DNA of 64,000 nucleotides from Methanosarcinales archaeon (GTDB lineage Archaea; Halobacteriota; Methanosarcinia; Methanosarcinales; Methanoperedenaceae). The DNA lies in the NCBI GenBank assembly GCA_905339155.1, contig CAJPFJ010000001.1, forward strand, positions 62,001-126,000, read 5' to 3'. The notes under the pieces were generated by a model that saw only the letters and a list, made by a program, of their open reading frames with translations, was not told the origin of the DNA and did no database searches. This document shows, piece after piece, positions 14,160 through 23,051 of the stretch. The translations under genes were made by a program, and so were the position numbers. Numbering within the stretch: position 1 is the first letter of the stretch; each line of letters starts with the position of its first letter.

Positions 14160-14666
14160 TTAAATTACCTCCACACCGTACTTCTCTTTAACAAAAGAAA
14201 TTACGTCGTCTTTTTTCAATCTGTGGTCATGGGATACTTTATGTTTCTCAATTTTTCTTGATTTTATCCTGTATCCTGCTCTTTTTAGAGCCACGTTGAT
14301 ATCCATTCCGTAGATGCCAATTGAAGGATCGTATTTCATTCCCGGGAAATCAGTATGTTCCTCAACCCCGAAAGAAAAATTCCCATTTTCATCAAATTGT
14401 GTTGCGTTTATCTTATTTTCAATGATCTTCAATGCGATTGTAAGGAACTCCTGGGCATGGGGTCCCCTTAAGGTCACTTTGCAACCGATCGGTTCATTTT
14501 TCTTGATTGAAAAATTCGGCAATGTTTTCTTTGCTATGGATCTGACGGGTTTTTGCTTGACAATAGTTCCCAGCAATTTTTCTGCATTGGTCAATCGCTC
14601 GCCTGATTCTCCTGTACAGATATGTACAGTCACTTTATCAATTGAAGGTATTCTCATCGGATTCAT
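14160..14666 (-). CDS. rpl5: Ribosomal protein uL5
   Basis: 168-residue 5S rRNA-binding protein. Features: [24 protein letters not shown] at the N-terminus, the [29 protein letters not shown] region, and [22 protein letters not shown] near the end. The start (MNPMRIPSI) is at 14666, 7 bases after GGTGGT; the internal Met at 14657 is a possible alternative. Follows eS4 without a gap. Confidence 0.95.
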   Translation of the reverse strand: MNPMRIPSIDKVTVHICTGESGERLTNAEKLLGTIVKQKPVRSIAKKTLPNFSIKKNEPIGCKVTLRGPHAQEFLTIALKIIENKINATQFDENGNFSFGVEEHTDFPGMKYDPSIGIYGMDINVALKRAGYRIKSRKIEKHKVSHDHRLKKDDVISFVKEKYGVEVI

Positions 14667-15359
14667 TTATACCACCTTGATCTGAGGTGTGGTTTCACCT
14701 ATTACATATACATATTCTTCAATTGTCTCAAATTCACTTTCATTGGATATGGCTACCATGTTCGTTCCTGAGCCTCTGACTTTTCGGATCTGCTTGATCT
14801 TCCCGATTTCTCCGGAATGTTCGCCACCTACGATCATTGCAAGATTTCCGGTTTTGTAGCCTATGTGTTTTATTATCTTGCGGTCTTTGGTATCAAGAAT
14901 TACAGTATCAAAAGTCTTGTAATCATTGGATGCAAGGATATTGGAACCATCATGAAGGTTAAGCTGTACAGCTCCTTTCCTGATGATTGTTTTATTGTTT
15001 ATCCTGCAAAGCTTTCCAGCGTTTGCATCTTCTTTGAACAGTTTGAACCTGTTCTTTGAATCAAAAAGAACACGATAATATTCATTAGTAGCGGGTAATG
15101 ATATTATATCGAAAAGACCGACCATGTATTTATAATCGGTTCTTACCACACCGTCTATGCAAATGTTCTTTTCATTAATTATCCTTTTAGCTTCCCTTGC
15201 ATTGTTTGCGATCTTAAGGATGTCACGTACGACCACAAGTAATGGAATACCGGTTTGCGTTGAATGGGCTCCCGGATTAACTCCAACTACCCAGTGATAA
15301 GTTTTTCTGGTAACAGGCCATGATATGGGCGCTGCTACTCTTTTCTGATGTGTTGCCAT
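14667..15359 (-). CDS. rps4e: Ribosomal protein eS4
   Basis: 230-residue archaeal/eukaryotic protein with no bacterial counterpart. Domains in order: an N-terminal basic segment (HQKRVAAPISWPVTRKTYHW), an S4-like RNA-binding unit (DILKIANNAREAKRIINEKNICIDG), the central eS4 domain, and a C-terminal KOW segment (VGGEHSGEIGKIKQI). Directly abuts uL24. Its place between uL24 and uL5 is the standard archaeal order. Confidence 0.95.
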   Translation of the reverse strand: MATHQKRVAAPISWPVTRKTYHWVVGVNPGAHSTQTGIPLLVVVRDILKIANNAREAKRIINEKNICIDGVVRTDYKYMVGLFDIISLPATNEYYRVLFDSKNRFKLFKEDANAGKLCRINNKTIIRKGAVQLNLHDGSNILASNDYKTFDTVILDTKDRKIIKHIGYKTGNLAMIVGGEHSGEIGKIKQIRKVRGSGTNMVAISNESEFETIEEYVYVIGETTPQIKVV

Positions 15360-15701
15360 TTAATCACCCAGGCGTTTTTCATCTTTTGTTTCTAATTTCG
15401 TTATCATTACGTTCGAAGGTTGTACAGGTCTTGGCACTTCTGTGCCATCAGATTTTGTAACACTAACACCATCAACGGTAATTGTCATACTTGTAAGATT
15501 AACTACTGCTACCTTTCCTTCTTTGCCTCTATGGTCACCGCGCATTATTTTAACAGTATCTCCTGCACGGACAGGAATACTTTTTATTTTATGTTTTTCC
15601 CGAAGTTCAGTACTCAATATCGCACCTATGAATTTATGCCTGATATGGAGAGGAGCCTGGAATCTTGATTTTCTTTGTTTTCTTGGTTGTGTTGATACCA
15701 T
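15360..15701 (-). CDS. rpl24: Ribosomal protein uL24
   Basis: 113-residue protein near the peptide exit tunnel. Contains the KOW motif ([21 protein letters not shown]), preceded by the archaeal N-terminus with [22 protein letters not shown] at 15701 is chosen since AGGTGAG precedes it; the GTG at 15710 falls in that ribosome-binding site. The uL14 stop lies 9 bases upstream. Confidence 0.95.
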   Translation of the reverse strand: MVSTQPRKQRKSRFQAPLHIRHKFIGAILSTELREKHKIKSIPVRAGDTVKIMRGDHRGKEGKVAVVNLTSMTITVDGVSVTKSDGTEVPRPVQPSNVMITKLETKDEKRLGD

Positions 15702-15710
15702 TTTTCTCAC

Positions 15711-16109
15711 CTACACTATTATCGAAGCTGCGGATGAAATTTTTGAATAGCGTTCCGCTGCTTCCCTGGCTACAGGTCCTTTTATTTCCGTACCCTTGGG
15801 CACGCCTTCATCATCTACGATCACTACTGCATTATCTTCAAAAGAAACCCTCATTCCATCCGGGCGCCTGAATTCTTTTTTCTGACGTATTATAACAGCC
15901 TTAAACATCTGTTTCCTTGTTTCCGGACTCCCTTTTTTTACACTTACGATAAGCGTATCTCCTACACCGGCGCGAGGATATCTATTTCTGACACCGCGAT
16001 ATTTCAATACCGATATGACCTCTACAATTCGCGCGCCTGTATTATCAGCAACTTCCATTCTGGCCGCCGTGTTTATGGCGCGGGGTATTTTTGCCTTCAT
16101 CCCTTTCAT
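15711..16109 (-). CDS. rpl14: Ribosomal protein uL14
   Basis: 132-residue protein at the subunit interface. Starts [27 protein letters not shown], matching the archaeal family length; a longer frame to 16160 overlaps uS17 and is rejected. The ATG overlaps the uS17 TGA (ATGA), with GAGGTGCTAAA as Shine-Dalgarno. The VADNTGAR and [16 protein letters not shown] segments are diagnostic. Confidence 0.96.
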   Translation of the reverse strand: MKGMKAKIPRAINTAARMEVADNTGARIVEVISVLKYRGVRNRYPRAGVGDTLIVSVKKGSPETRKQMFKAVIIRQKKEFRRPDGMRVSFEDNAVVIVDDEGVPKGTEIKGPVAREAAERYSKISSAASIIV

Positions 16110-16429
16110 TTTAGCACCTCTATTATTACATAGGATTTTGTCTTGCTCAAGGGGCGGCATTCAGCAATCATTACCTTTGACCCTTCTTCTGCATTCATGC
16201 AAGGAGGGTTATGAGCGTGTACTTTGGTTTTTCTTTTTTCATATCGCTCGTATTTTGTGTTCTTTTTCACATATATTCTCTGCACGACTACTGTTTTTTC
16301 CATTTTATCGCTTACAACTACTCCACTTAGAACCTGCCCTCTGACAGGCAGTGTTCCATGAAATGGACAATTTGGGTCTATGCATTCTTTTGTTGGCGGT
16401 TGAACATCCAACCCAATATCACGTGTCAT
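16106..16429 (-). CDS. rps17: Ribosomal protein uS17
   Basis: 107-residue protein. It starts [25 protein letters not shown], the archaeal form with a C-x4-C-x-x-H region, followed by [24 protein letters not shown] of the OB-fold and KVHAHNPPC. Binds the 5' domain of 16S rRNA. 13 bases downstream of the RNase P protein gene. Confidence 0.95.
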   Translation of the reverse strand: MTRDIGLDVQPPTKECIDPNCPFHGTLPVRGQVLSGVVVSDKMEKTVVVQRIYVKKNTKYERYEKRKTKVHAHNPPCMNAEEGSKVMIAECRPLSKTKSYVIIEVLK

Positions 16430-16442
16430 TATTATACCTCTT

Positions 16443-16754
16443 TTATTTCCTGAATTTCTTCTTGAATTTTGTCTGGATTCTGTTTTCGGGTTGCGAGAGC
16501 AATAATCTTCCGTCGACTTTTAGTGTTAAAGGCAAGTAACGTTTGCCGTCAACTGACGGAATTGTGAATATAAAAGATGAACAGGACTTTGGAATGTTTT
16601 TTTCCCGGACATCAGTTTCTATAGTCAATAAATTCTTTGTTTCATTGACTATTCTTCCCTCAATTCCGATGAGGGATCTGTTCGTGCTGTCCACTACCTG
16701 TGTATCAAGACCTATGAGTTCATGGTGTATGATATTCTGTGGTGTCAGCTTCAT
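16443..16754 (-). CDS. rnp1: RNase P protein component 1 (Rpp29/Pop4)
   Basis: 103-residue Sm-like barrel protein of archaeal ribonuclease P, which removes 5' leaders from pre-tRNA. Recognisable from the H-E-L-I-G-L-D-T-x-V-V-D-S-T-N opening, [14 protein letters not shown] and the position between uL29 and uS17, where it lies in most archaea. The start overlaps the uL29 stop. No SUI1/eIF1 gene is inserted here, unlike in some relatives. Confidence 0.92.
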   Translation of the reverse strand: MKLTPQNIIHHELIGLDTQVVDSTNRSLIGIEGRIVNETKNLLTIETDVREKNIPKSCSSFIFTIPSVDGKRYLPLTLKVDGRLLLSQPENRIQTKFKKKFRK

Positions 16755-16954
16755 TATTTATTTTTCTCCGTCTGGATCGTTTTGATCCTTGCGATCGTTC
16801 TTTTTATTTCTTTCATCTTTCCCGGACTTTCAGGGGCGCCGCCTGCTGAAGCAATAGCGCGCTCCCTGATCAACTCCATTAATATTTTATCCAGTTCCTC
16901 TTGCCTCTCATCATTATTCATTTTCCGTATTTCATCACTTCTCAATATTGCCAT
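16754..16954 (-). CDS. rpl29: Ribosomal protein uL29
   Basis: 66-residue helical-hairpin protein at the exit tunnel. Begins [21 protein letters not shown] and has the archaeal G[18 protein letters not shown] element before the Lys-rich end. Two bases downstream of uS3. Confidence 0.94.
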   Translation of the reverse strand: MAILRSDEIRKMNNDERQEELDKILMELIRERAIASAGGAPESPGKMKEIKRTIARIKTIQTEKNK

Positions 16955-16956
16955 GA

Positions 16957-17814
16957 CTACTCCTCCATCTTATGGGTGCGTGATGCGGGGTGCCAGTAAT
17001 CGTATTCGGAATGTTTATGTTCTAAGACATCGCCATGCATCCTTTCTTCGATATTGCCGGTATGGATCTCTTCAGGAACTGTTTCCTTTTTTGTTTCAGG
17101 AACTGGTTTTATATTATCTGGTTTTACGTTATCTGGTTTTGTTTCAACGGGAGCAGCCTTTATGAGTTCTTTGATACCTTCCGGTTTCTTTCCCATAACT
17201 GCAGTTTCCTGTGGAATTGTGATCTCTATTATCTTAAACCTGCCCGGGAGTTTAACACTTGGTCGGATTAACCGTACACGGCATCCGATAACTCCAAGTT
17301 TCTTTATCGCAATGGCAAATCCTTTGTCGACCAGTTCCATTGCAGGATTTCCTGCGTGGAGCATATTGCCTGCCACAAATTTTTCAGTCCTCTTCCTGGG
17401 GCCCGTCAATTTGCCGGCAATATCAATTTCACATCCGAGCGCTCCCGATTCCATTATTCTTCTTAGCATATTATGGCCGGCTTTCCTGAAGTAGAGACCT
17501 CGTTCTATTGCTCCTGCTAATCTTGAGGCCATCATCTGGGCGTTCAGTTCAGGGATTTTTACTTCCTGGACATCTATTTGCGGATTATCAACACGGAAAA
17601 CAGTTTCAAGGTCATGTGTAAGCTTGTGTATAGTCCTTCCGCCCTTTCCTATTATCATTCCGGGCTTTTCAGCAAAAATAGTCACCTGGGTACCCATCGG
17701 GGTCCTGTTAATATTCATGCCTCCATAACCTGCCCTTTCCAATTGTTTGGAAAAGTACTCTGCCAGCTGGGTCTTATCATACCCGTTCTTGACGAATTTT
17801 TTTTCAACGCCCAT
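16957..17814 (-). CDS. rps3: Ribosomal protein uS3
   Basis: 285-residue small-subunit protein lining the mRNA entry. The type II KH domain is visible ([19 protein letters not shown], the GxxG loop being GKGG), followed by the C-terminal domain with [19 protein letters not shown]. After residue about 215 there is a low-complexity Lys/Pro/Glu tail ending [16 protein letters not shown], longer than the core requires; such tails vary among archaea. ATG shares a base with the uL22 stop. Confidence 0.95.
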   Translation of the reverse strand: MGVEKKFVKNGYDKTQLAEYFSKQLERAGYGGMNINRTPMGTQVTIFAEKPGMIIGKGGRTIHKLTHDLETVFRVDNPQIDVQEVKIPELNAQMMASRLAGAIERGLYFRKAGHNMLRRIMESGALGCEIDIAGKLTGPRKRTEKFVAGNMLHAGNPAMELVDKGFAIAIKKLGVIGCRVRLIRPSVKLPGRFKIIEITIPQETAVMGKKPEGIKELIKAAPVETKPDNVKPDNIKPVPETKKETVPEEIHTGNIEERMHGDVLEHKHSEYDYWHPASRTHKMEE

Positions 17815-18260
17815 TATTGCACCTCTGCTATCATTTCTACTGTAACTGTTTCCTGTCTCTTGGGCGTTGCTCTTCCCTGTGCTCTGGGGAACTGCCCCAT
17901 ATAAGTATGGCCCTTCTTTGTTTCTACATGAATAATCCTCATGGATTCAGGATCAAGACCTTTGTATGTGGCATTACTTTGTGCATTTTTTATAATACAT
18001 AAGAATTCCTTAGCAGCTTTCTGCGGGTATCTGCCAGAACACATTCCTTTCCTGTGGGGGATATTCCGTGTGAATCTTTTATAAGGCACCGCCTGTTTCA
18101 ATGCAGCTACGTTTTCAAGAAATTTCTGCGCAATATCGAGTTTCATGCCTTTTATCGCTGTTGCGATCTCATGTGCCTGTTTTCTTGAAATATGAAGTTC
18201 CTTGCCCATAGCCTTGGATGTTTTTTCAGGCGCTGGTTCAATAGAGAAATTTAATTTCAT
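17814..18260 (-). CDS. rpl22: Ribosomal protein uL22
   Basis: 148-residue exit-tunnel protein. Key segments: KELHISRKQAHEIATAIKGM, the NIPHRKGMCSGRYPQKAAKEFL loop that reaches into the tunnel, and RAQGRATPKRQETVTVEMIAEV at the end. Start at 18260 follows AAGTGATTTAC; the GTG at 18269 belongs to that site. Overlaps uS3 by one base. Confidence 0.95.
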   Translation of the reverse strand: MKLNFSIEPAPEKTSKAMGKELHISRKQAHEIATAIKGMKLDIAQKFLENVAALKQAVPYKRFTRNIPHRKGMCSGRYPQKAAKEFLCIIKNAQSNATYKGLDPESMRIIHVETKKGHTYMGQFPRAQGRATPKRQETVTVEMIAEVQ

Positions 18261-18265
18261 GTAAA

Positions 18266-18679
18266 TCACTTCAATGGAACGAATTTGCTTGATTTTGTTG
18301 CACCGATGCCTGCTGCCCCATGCGAAACTTTCTTTCGTGTAAGCACAAATTCACCGAAATAATGACCCATCATCTCAGGAATAATATCGATCGGCACGAA
18401 TTCTTTACCGCTGTGGATCGCGATTTTCAAGCCAACCATTTCAGGAAGGACTATCATGTCCCGTAAATGTGTCCTGATGCCCTGGTCTTTTATTTTTACT
18501 TTATGCAGTAATTTTTTATGATCTTCTGAAAATCCGCGCTGGATAGTGCGGCGCTGTCTTGAAGGAACAAGCAGAGCGAACTCATCATGACTTAATTTTT
18601 TGAGCTCCTCTACTGATTTCCCTCTGAATGTGAATTCACCCTTTCTCTTTGGTATTTTCGATGATTCTTTTCTTGCCAT
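18266..18679 (-). CDS. rps19: Ribosomal protein uS19
   Basis: 137-residue head-domain protein. Archaeal N-terminal extension ([35 protein letters not shown]) followed by the core with [31 protein letters not shown]. Located between uL2 and uL22, five bases from each. No anomalies. Confidence 0.95.
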   Translation of the reverse strand: MARKESSKIPKRKGEFTFRGKSVEELKKLSHDEFALLVPSRQRRTIQRGFSEDHKKLLHKVKIKDQGIRTHLRDMIVLPEMVGLKIAIHSGKEFVPIDIIPEMMGHYFGEFVLTRKKVSHGAAGIGATKSSKFVPLK

Positions 18680-18684
18680 TTAAC

Positions 18685-19395
18685 TCACCTCTTTCCTGTC
18701 CTTCTTGCGGCAATAGAGCCGACTTTTCTTCCTGGCGGCGTGCCCCTGGCTACTGTCTTTGGTCTTCCAGGATGCTGGCGTCCTCCGCCTCCGAACGGAT
18801 GGTCAACAACATTCATTGCTACACCCCTGCTTCTTGGCCATTTGCGTGCCCTTACTTTCATCCTGTAGAATTTCTTTCCTGCCTTGACGAACGGCTTCTC
18901 AGTACGTCCGCTTCCTGCGACGACCCCTATGGTTGCCCTGCATTTCGGATTTAGCCATTTCATCTCTCCACTTGGCAATTGCACTACGGTCTTGCCCACA
19001 TCATGCGCAACAAGGATCCCGTACATGCCTGATGCGCGGGCAAATTTGCCACCGTCGCCAGGCTGTGATTCTACATTGCAGATAGGTATCCCTTCAGGGA
19101 TTTCTGCCAGTATAAGGGTATTTCCCGGTTCCACTGGAGCTGAAATACCGCACTGTATCATCTGGTTGACTTCCGTACCTTCAGAAATAAGCATCAAGCG
19201 TTCCTGCCCGTTATCGAATGATATGCGGGCAATAGGAGCCGAACGTGCGGTATCATGTATGATCTCAAGCACTTTTCCGGTTACGATTCCTTCTTCCACT
19301 TTCAAATGCATTAGATTCGCTTTGAATTTATGAGACGGTGCGGTATATGTAGGAGAACCTTTTCCCCTACTTTGACCCATTATTCTTTTTCCCAT
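18685..19395 (-). CDS. rpl2: Ribosomal protein uL2
   Basis: 236-residue protein next to the peptidyl transferase centre. Contains the AxxGRxGG-like region and the C-terminal GGGRQHPGRPKTVARGTPPGRKVG segment; the conserved active-region histidine is in VDHPFGGGG. Starts MGKRIMGQSRGKGSPTY as in other archaea. Nine bases downstream of uL23. Confidence 0.96.
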   Translation of the reverse strand: MGKRIMGQSRGKGSPTYTAPSHKFKANLMHLKVEEGIVTGKVLEIIHDTARSAPIARISFDNGQERLMLISEGTEVNQMIQCGISAPVEPGNTLILAEIPEGIPICNVESQPGDGGKFARASGMYGILVAHDVGKTVVQLPSGEMKWLNPKCRATIGVVAGSGRTEKPFVKAGKKFYRMKVRARKWPRSRGVAMNVVDHPFGGGGRQHPGRPKTVARGTPPGRKVGSIAARRTGKR

Positions 19396-19403
19396 TTTCT
19401 CAC

Positions 19404-19649
19404 CTAGAATATTCCCAGCCTTGAAGCAAGTTCTGTCGCAGTATCTGGGTCTGCGAAATTCACAATAGCTTTCTTTTTTCCTTTTGAGGTCATCATCATA
19501 TTGACGCTTGCCACTTTGACTTTAAAAAGTGTCTCAACCTCTCTTTTCACATTGGTTCTGTTGTCATTGATATCAACGATGAACTGGAGAACATTGTTAT
19601 TTTCAGCCATCAGCGTTGCTTTTTCTGTGACATAAGGATGCTGTATCAT
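19404..19649 (-). CDS. rpl23: Ribosomal protein uL23
   Basis: 81-residue exit-site protein that docks SRP and chaperones. Begins [16 protein letters not shown] and has the [22 protein letters not shown] segment. ATG overlaps the uL4 TGA (ATGCAATGATAC region), consistent with coupled translation. Confidence 0.95.
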   Translation of the reverse strand: MIQHPYVTEKATLMAENNNVLQFIVDINDNRTNVKREVETLFKVKVASVNMMMTSKGKKKAIVNFADPDTATELASRLGIF

Positions 19650-20398
19650 TGCATTTTCTCCTCTAGTTTTAATATTGCAGACTCGGTATATATTGTCAGG
19701 CGTCCTGCATGCGTTCCAGGAGCCAGTAATTCTGCATTGAGCTGGTCATAATTTACTACATCAACACCTGCAAGATTGCGTGCAGCCCTGACTACACCTT
19801 TATCTTCCGCGGTGACGATCAAAATGCTTTTTGGCTGTTTATATCGCCTGCCTCTGAGCTTACCTTTGCCTGCGCGGACTCTTGTGTGTTTTGCTCTTAG
19901 GATATCATCATACAAATTAGCTGCCTCAAGGAATGATTTTACATCCTTTGTTCTTATCAGGGCGCTGAGTTCATCAGCAACGACTAAAGGCAATGATGCA
20001 GAGAATTGATGTCCTCTCTTTTTGACAAGTTCAACATTTCCAGTAGCGGCAACCGCTGATCTTATGGCTTTCTTTCGCTCCTTGTCGTTGATCTTTTCAG
20101 TCCTGTCAGTTTCAGGCTTGGGGGGATGTGCCTGTCTGCCTTTAACAGCCTGTGGGATTCTTGCAGCTTTGCTGCCATTCATAATTCTGGCGACACGTGA
20201 TACGCCTCTGCCAGGTCCCCACCCTTCAGCGGATGTCCTCATTCCCGCATACATATGCGCTCCATAAGGCTGCATGCGATTCGCCTGGGCCGCCAGTACT
20301 GCCTTCTTAATAAGGTCTGGTCTGTATGGCTCATCGAACAGTGTTGAAGTAATTTTTTTCGTAGATTTTCCGGATAAATCGATTATATTCAAATCCAT
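19646..20398 (-). CDS. rpl4: Ribosomal protein uL4
   Basis: 250-residue large-subunit protein whose extended loop lines the tunnel. Start [16 protein letters not shown] at 20398 is chosen because GGGGTGATCCC lies immediately upstream; a longer frame to 20422 overlaps uL3. The loop region [14 protein letters not shown] and the K[13 protein letters not shown] segment are archaeal hallmarks. Confidence 0.95.
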   Translation of the reverse strand: MDLNIIDLSGKSTKKITSTLFDEPYRPDLIKKAVLAAQANRMQPYGAHMYAGMRTSAEGWGPGRGVSRVARIMNGSKAARIPQAVKGRQAHPPKPETDRTEKINDKERKKAIRSAVAATGNVELVKKRGHQFSASLPLVVADELSALIRTKDVKSFLEAANLYDDILRAKHTRVRAGKGKLRGRRYKQPKSILIVTAEDKGVVRAARNLAGVDVVNYDQLNAELLAPGTHAGRLTIYTESAILKLEEKMQ

Positions 20399-20402
20399 GG
20401 GA

Positions 20403-21416
20403 TCACCCCTGTTTTGACTCAAGGCTTATATAAGTTATTTCAGGTGCCTGGCCCTTTGTTTGTTTCTTTGGTCTGATAGCGGGTCGCATGCGGACTAACC
20501 TCTTGACAGGCCCGGGTACGCTTCCTTTTATAATAACATAATCATTCCTGACAATACCGTAATTTAGGAATCCGCCTTCAGGGGTAACGTTCTTTCCATC
20601 CTTACCCACCTGCATGATCCTCTTATTAAATTCGGTTCTCTGGTGGTATCCTGTTTGCCCCAGTTGTGGAACTCTCCAGCTTACATGTGATGGATGCCAC
20701 GCCCCAAGAGTGCCGATCTCCCTTACACTTCCTGCTCTTGAATGTTTGGCTTTCTGGAGCTGGATCCCCCAGCGTTTTACCGGCCCCTGAACTCCTTTTC
20801 CGATTGTTATTCCAACAAGATCTATAACATCGCCATTATTGAATACATCGCCAATACCGACGTTTTTCCCCAGGAGACCTTTTGCATACTGGAAACGTGC
20901 CATCAGGTCAGTCCCGCCAATATTGTTCTCCATGATCTCCGGTCTTTTTTTGGGAATTCCTGTTACTTTATCGGGCATTGTGTACATTACTACCCTCAAA
21001 TCGTTTGCTGCACCGTCTTTGATAAGCTGCTCGATCCTGGCAATAGCTGCTGGCATGTCGTGTTTCTTGGGTACGGTTATTGCCCGGTTGAGTTCTTTAT
21101 CCAGCTCGGTTGTCCATGCTTCTGCGATAGCAGTTGCCCCATAAGCGCTATTTTTATATAGCCTGATAGCTGCAACTTTCATAGCAGGAACTTCCATAAT
21201 TGTTACCGGTACTGAAATCTCCATCCCGTTCGTTAAACTGTTTGGGATCTCATCCCTCATCATGAGATGTGTCATGCCGGCTTTGTACCCTGCAAATCCT
21301 AAAAGCTTTGGCTCCTTTTGAACAGGCCATGCTCTCACACGAGGTACTTCGCTTCTTGCTCTAACGCGCGGACTGTATGAAATAGAACCGCGTCTTGGTC
21401 TGTGCGGATGTGACAT
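20403..21416 (-). CDS. rpl3: Ribosomal protein uL3
   Basis: 337-residue archaeal uL3, first gene of the cluster. N-terminus [23 protein letters not shown] and central [14 protein letters not shown] / [19 protein letters not shown] loop are diagnostic. Preceded by an AAAGGAGGAAAA Shine-Dalgarno 5-12 bases before the ATG, so the mRNA has a leader; AT-rich TATA-like sequences occur on the minus strand at about 21437-21470. The uridine methyltransferase gene often found upstream in archaea is absent. Confidence 0.95.
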   Translation of the reverse strand: MSHPHRPRRGSISYSPRVRARSEVPRVRAWPVQKEPKLLGFAGYKAGMTHLMMRDEIPNSLTNGMEISVPVTIMEVPAMKVAAIRLYKNSAYGATAIAEAWTTELDKELNRAITVPKKHDMPAAIARIEQLIKDGAANDLRVVMYTMPDKVTGIPKKRPEIMENNIGGTDLMARFQYAKGLLGKNVGIGDVFNNGDVIDLVGITIGKGVQGPVKRWGIQLQKAKHSRAGSVREIGTLGAWHPSHVSWRVPQLGQTGYHQRTEFNKRIMQVGKDGKNVTPEGGFLNYGIVRNDYVIIKGSVPGPVKRLVRMRPAIRPKKQTKGQAPEITYISLESKQG

Positions 21417-21767
21417 TTTTCCTCCTTTTCGATATAATATAAATTAATACGTGGGAGTATTTTTACGGCAAGTGCATACCCAATATAGGTTATTGCAAAT
21501 ATGTCTTCACAAATAGATTTTGACTTACACGCATTTTACGGGCATACGATAGCCGCATTGGCCCTTTGCAATTCATCAAACCGACTTTGATCGACTTCAA
21601 CTTGCGTAATTTATACGCATCGTACTTTGTGCCTTAAATGAACAAGAAGTATATAATGCTTTGGTGATAAAATAGAAAAAATAACGCTATACTTTAGACC
21701 ACTTTTCCCTATTCGCAGGGCTTGAGATAAAGCTTTTTATACCATTTGGACTATCTACAAACTACTT
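21417..21767. other. Divergent upstream region of the ribosomal operon and tRNA
   Basis: No gene recognised. It should contain the ribosomal operon promoter: on the minus strand TTTATATTAT (about 21440-21450) and AAAAATAC (about 21463-21470) are candidate TATA boxes. On the plus strand CTTTTTATACC (21733-21743) lies about 27 bases before the tRNA and is a likely TATA box for it. The remainder has no clear repeat or hairpin. Confidence 0.45.
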
Positions 21768-21839
21768 GCACCGATGGTCTAGTGGCTATGACTTTAGCCT
21801 TCCAAGCTAATAACTCGGGTTCAAATCCCGATCGGTGCA
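21768..21839 (+). tRNA. tRNA-Gly (anticodon TCC)
   Basis: A 72-base cloverleaf (including the discriminator A): acceptor GCACCGA pairs with TCGGTGC; anticodon arm TTAGC-CTTCCAA-GCTAA gives anticodon TCC; T arm TCGGG-TTCAAAT-CCCGA. CCA is not encoded, as is common in archaea. There is no intron. A T-run (CTCTTTTTAC) after the gene may end transcription. Confidence 0.92.
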
Positions 21840-21892
21840 TCTCTTTTTACAAAAGAACAAAACAGTACCATACTCAGAATTTTAGACGGTTC

Positions 21893-22075
21893 TTACAAAT
21901 TCAACATGTTGATTCTGCTAATGGTTTTTTTAATTTCCTGATTTCCTCTCTTCTTGGATATCCCCATATATCCTTTCTTGACTTAATGGGATTCTCTCTA
22001 AGTTCATGATCAATTTTGAAGAACTTCTGCTGCTGGAGTTTGTTTCAGTTCTATAAGTTCGATGTTCTTTTCCAT
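21893..22075 (-). pseudogene. Possible frameshifted small gene after fmdE
   Basis: Starting from an ATG 11 bases past the FmdE-family gene stop, the frame reads MEKNIELIELKQTPAAEV and then stops; shifting by one base gives a continuous, protein-like 40-residue run (FKIDHELRENPIKSRKD, then a basic helix ending ISRINMLNL). Together these look like one small protein of about 60 residues broken by a single-base frameshift, either real or a sequencing error. Family unknown. Confidence 0.35.
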
Positions 22076-22086
22076 ATTTTTGCATT

Positions 22087-22668
22087 TTACGATATCTTCA
22101 ATAATCTATAGTATGCTGCCCCTGTGCAGGGTTTACAATAAATTTCATTTCCTTTTATTTCAGTCAGGCTCTCAGGTAGCAGCTCACCGCATTCTTTGCA
22201 TGTTGCTATTCCAGTTTTTTCAAATTTTTGATCCCTGTTTATCTCAACCTCCTGGATAAGAAAATGTTTTTCATCCATATCCAGTAATTGTATGCCAAGC
22301 TCCTCTTCCTCTTCATGGAAGAGCTTACCAAGCCGCATCATCCATTTATTCATCAGCGTTGAGTGCTTATTTGCTTCACCCTTAAGTGCAACGCGCACGC
22401 CTTTTTTCGTCCTGGCATCTCCAAGAGTGAGAGCAAGCTTTCCATAATCTTCAACAAAAGCGCTCCCGTGTCCAAGGGTGCAGCCGGTCGCAGCCTGCAT
22501 GGCATCTGCAAGGCATCGTGCTGTTTCGGATATCCCGATAAGATACTTATCTCCCTTTTTAGTGTTCATTCGAACAAGCGCAATCTCACTCATTCTTAAT
22601 CCTAGAGCAATACCAGGCGCCAGATGGCCGTGAAGATCTATTGCAAGATTTACGATTTTTTTATCCAT
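22087..22668 (-). CDS. FmdE-family protein with C-terminal zinc ribbon
   Basis: 193-residue protein of the FmdE family, named from a polypeptide that co-purifies with molybdenum formylmethanofuran dehydrogenase; its exact role is unsettled and family members occur as stand-alone metal-binding proteins. Visible: the D-L-H-G-H-L-A-P-G motif (His 13 and His 15), a Cys-containing C-L-A-D-A-M-Q-A-A-T-G-C segment that binds metal, and C-terminal C-x2-C pairs (CKECG, CKPC) forming a ribbon. No other fmd/fwd genes adjoin. It overlaps by 8 bases the end of a truncated molybdate transporter gene, in a Mo-related cluster with MoeA. Confidence 0.85.
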   Translation of the reverse strand: MDKKIVNLAIDLHGHLAPGIALGLRMSEIALVRMNTKKGDKYLIGISETARCLADAMQAATGCTLGHGSAFVEDYGKLALTLGDARTKKGVRVALKGEANKHSTLMNKWMMRLGKLFHEEEEELGIQLLDMDEKHFLIQEVEINRDQKFEKTGIATCKECGELLPESLTEIKGNEIYCKPCTGAAYYRLLKIS

Positions 22669-23002
22669 GATTCTCCTCTTTTATACATTCGTGGCTGTTG
22701 AATTTCCAGCAGTATGAAAGTATCATCCCAGCAAGGAATCCCGATGCCATGTTAATTGCAAAAGAAGTGACTGCTACAATCAGCATAGCTTTCATTGGCT
22801 GAATCGCCATTGGTAGTCCGAATATGAAACCATTGAATATATTAAAAATCCCACTAAAGACGAGTATTGGGGAAGGATTCATGCCTGAAATAGTCACAAC
22901 ACCAACCAAAAATACGATAAAAGTACCCAGGTCTCCAAGTGAACCTGCTATTTCATTTCTATCGAACCGTATGTTCAGTTTTTCAAAATTTATTCTCTTC
23001 AT
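22661..23002 (-). pseudogene. Truncated MOT1-family molybdate/sulfate transporter (N-terminal part)
   Basis: 113 residues that match only the beginning of MOT1-type molybdate transporters: R-N-E-I-A-G-S-L-G-D-L-G-T-F-I (14-28 or so), a G-x-N-P-S-P-I-L segment and G-L-P-M-A-I-Q-P-M-K-A. Full-length family members have about ten membrane segments and more than 350 residues; here only three segments are present before a polar tail (NSHECIKEENHG) that runs into the FmdE-family start. The last codons supply that gene's AGAGGAG ribosome site. A deletion fusing the transporter stub to the next gene is the simplest view; a functional half-size protein is not excluded. Confidence 0.65.
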
Positions 23003-23051
23003 AAATTATTGTATGATGATGCTCTCGTAGAATTTCTTATACCTGATTCTC

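Noticed and set aside
16110-16160. N-terminal extension of uL14
   Set aside because: Overlaps uS17, and archaeal uL14 proteins begin at the [11 protein letters not shown] methionine, which has a proper ribosome site.
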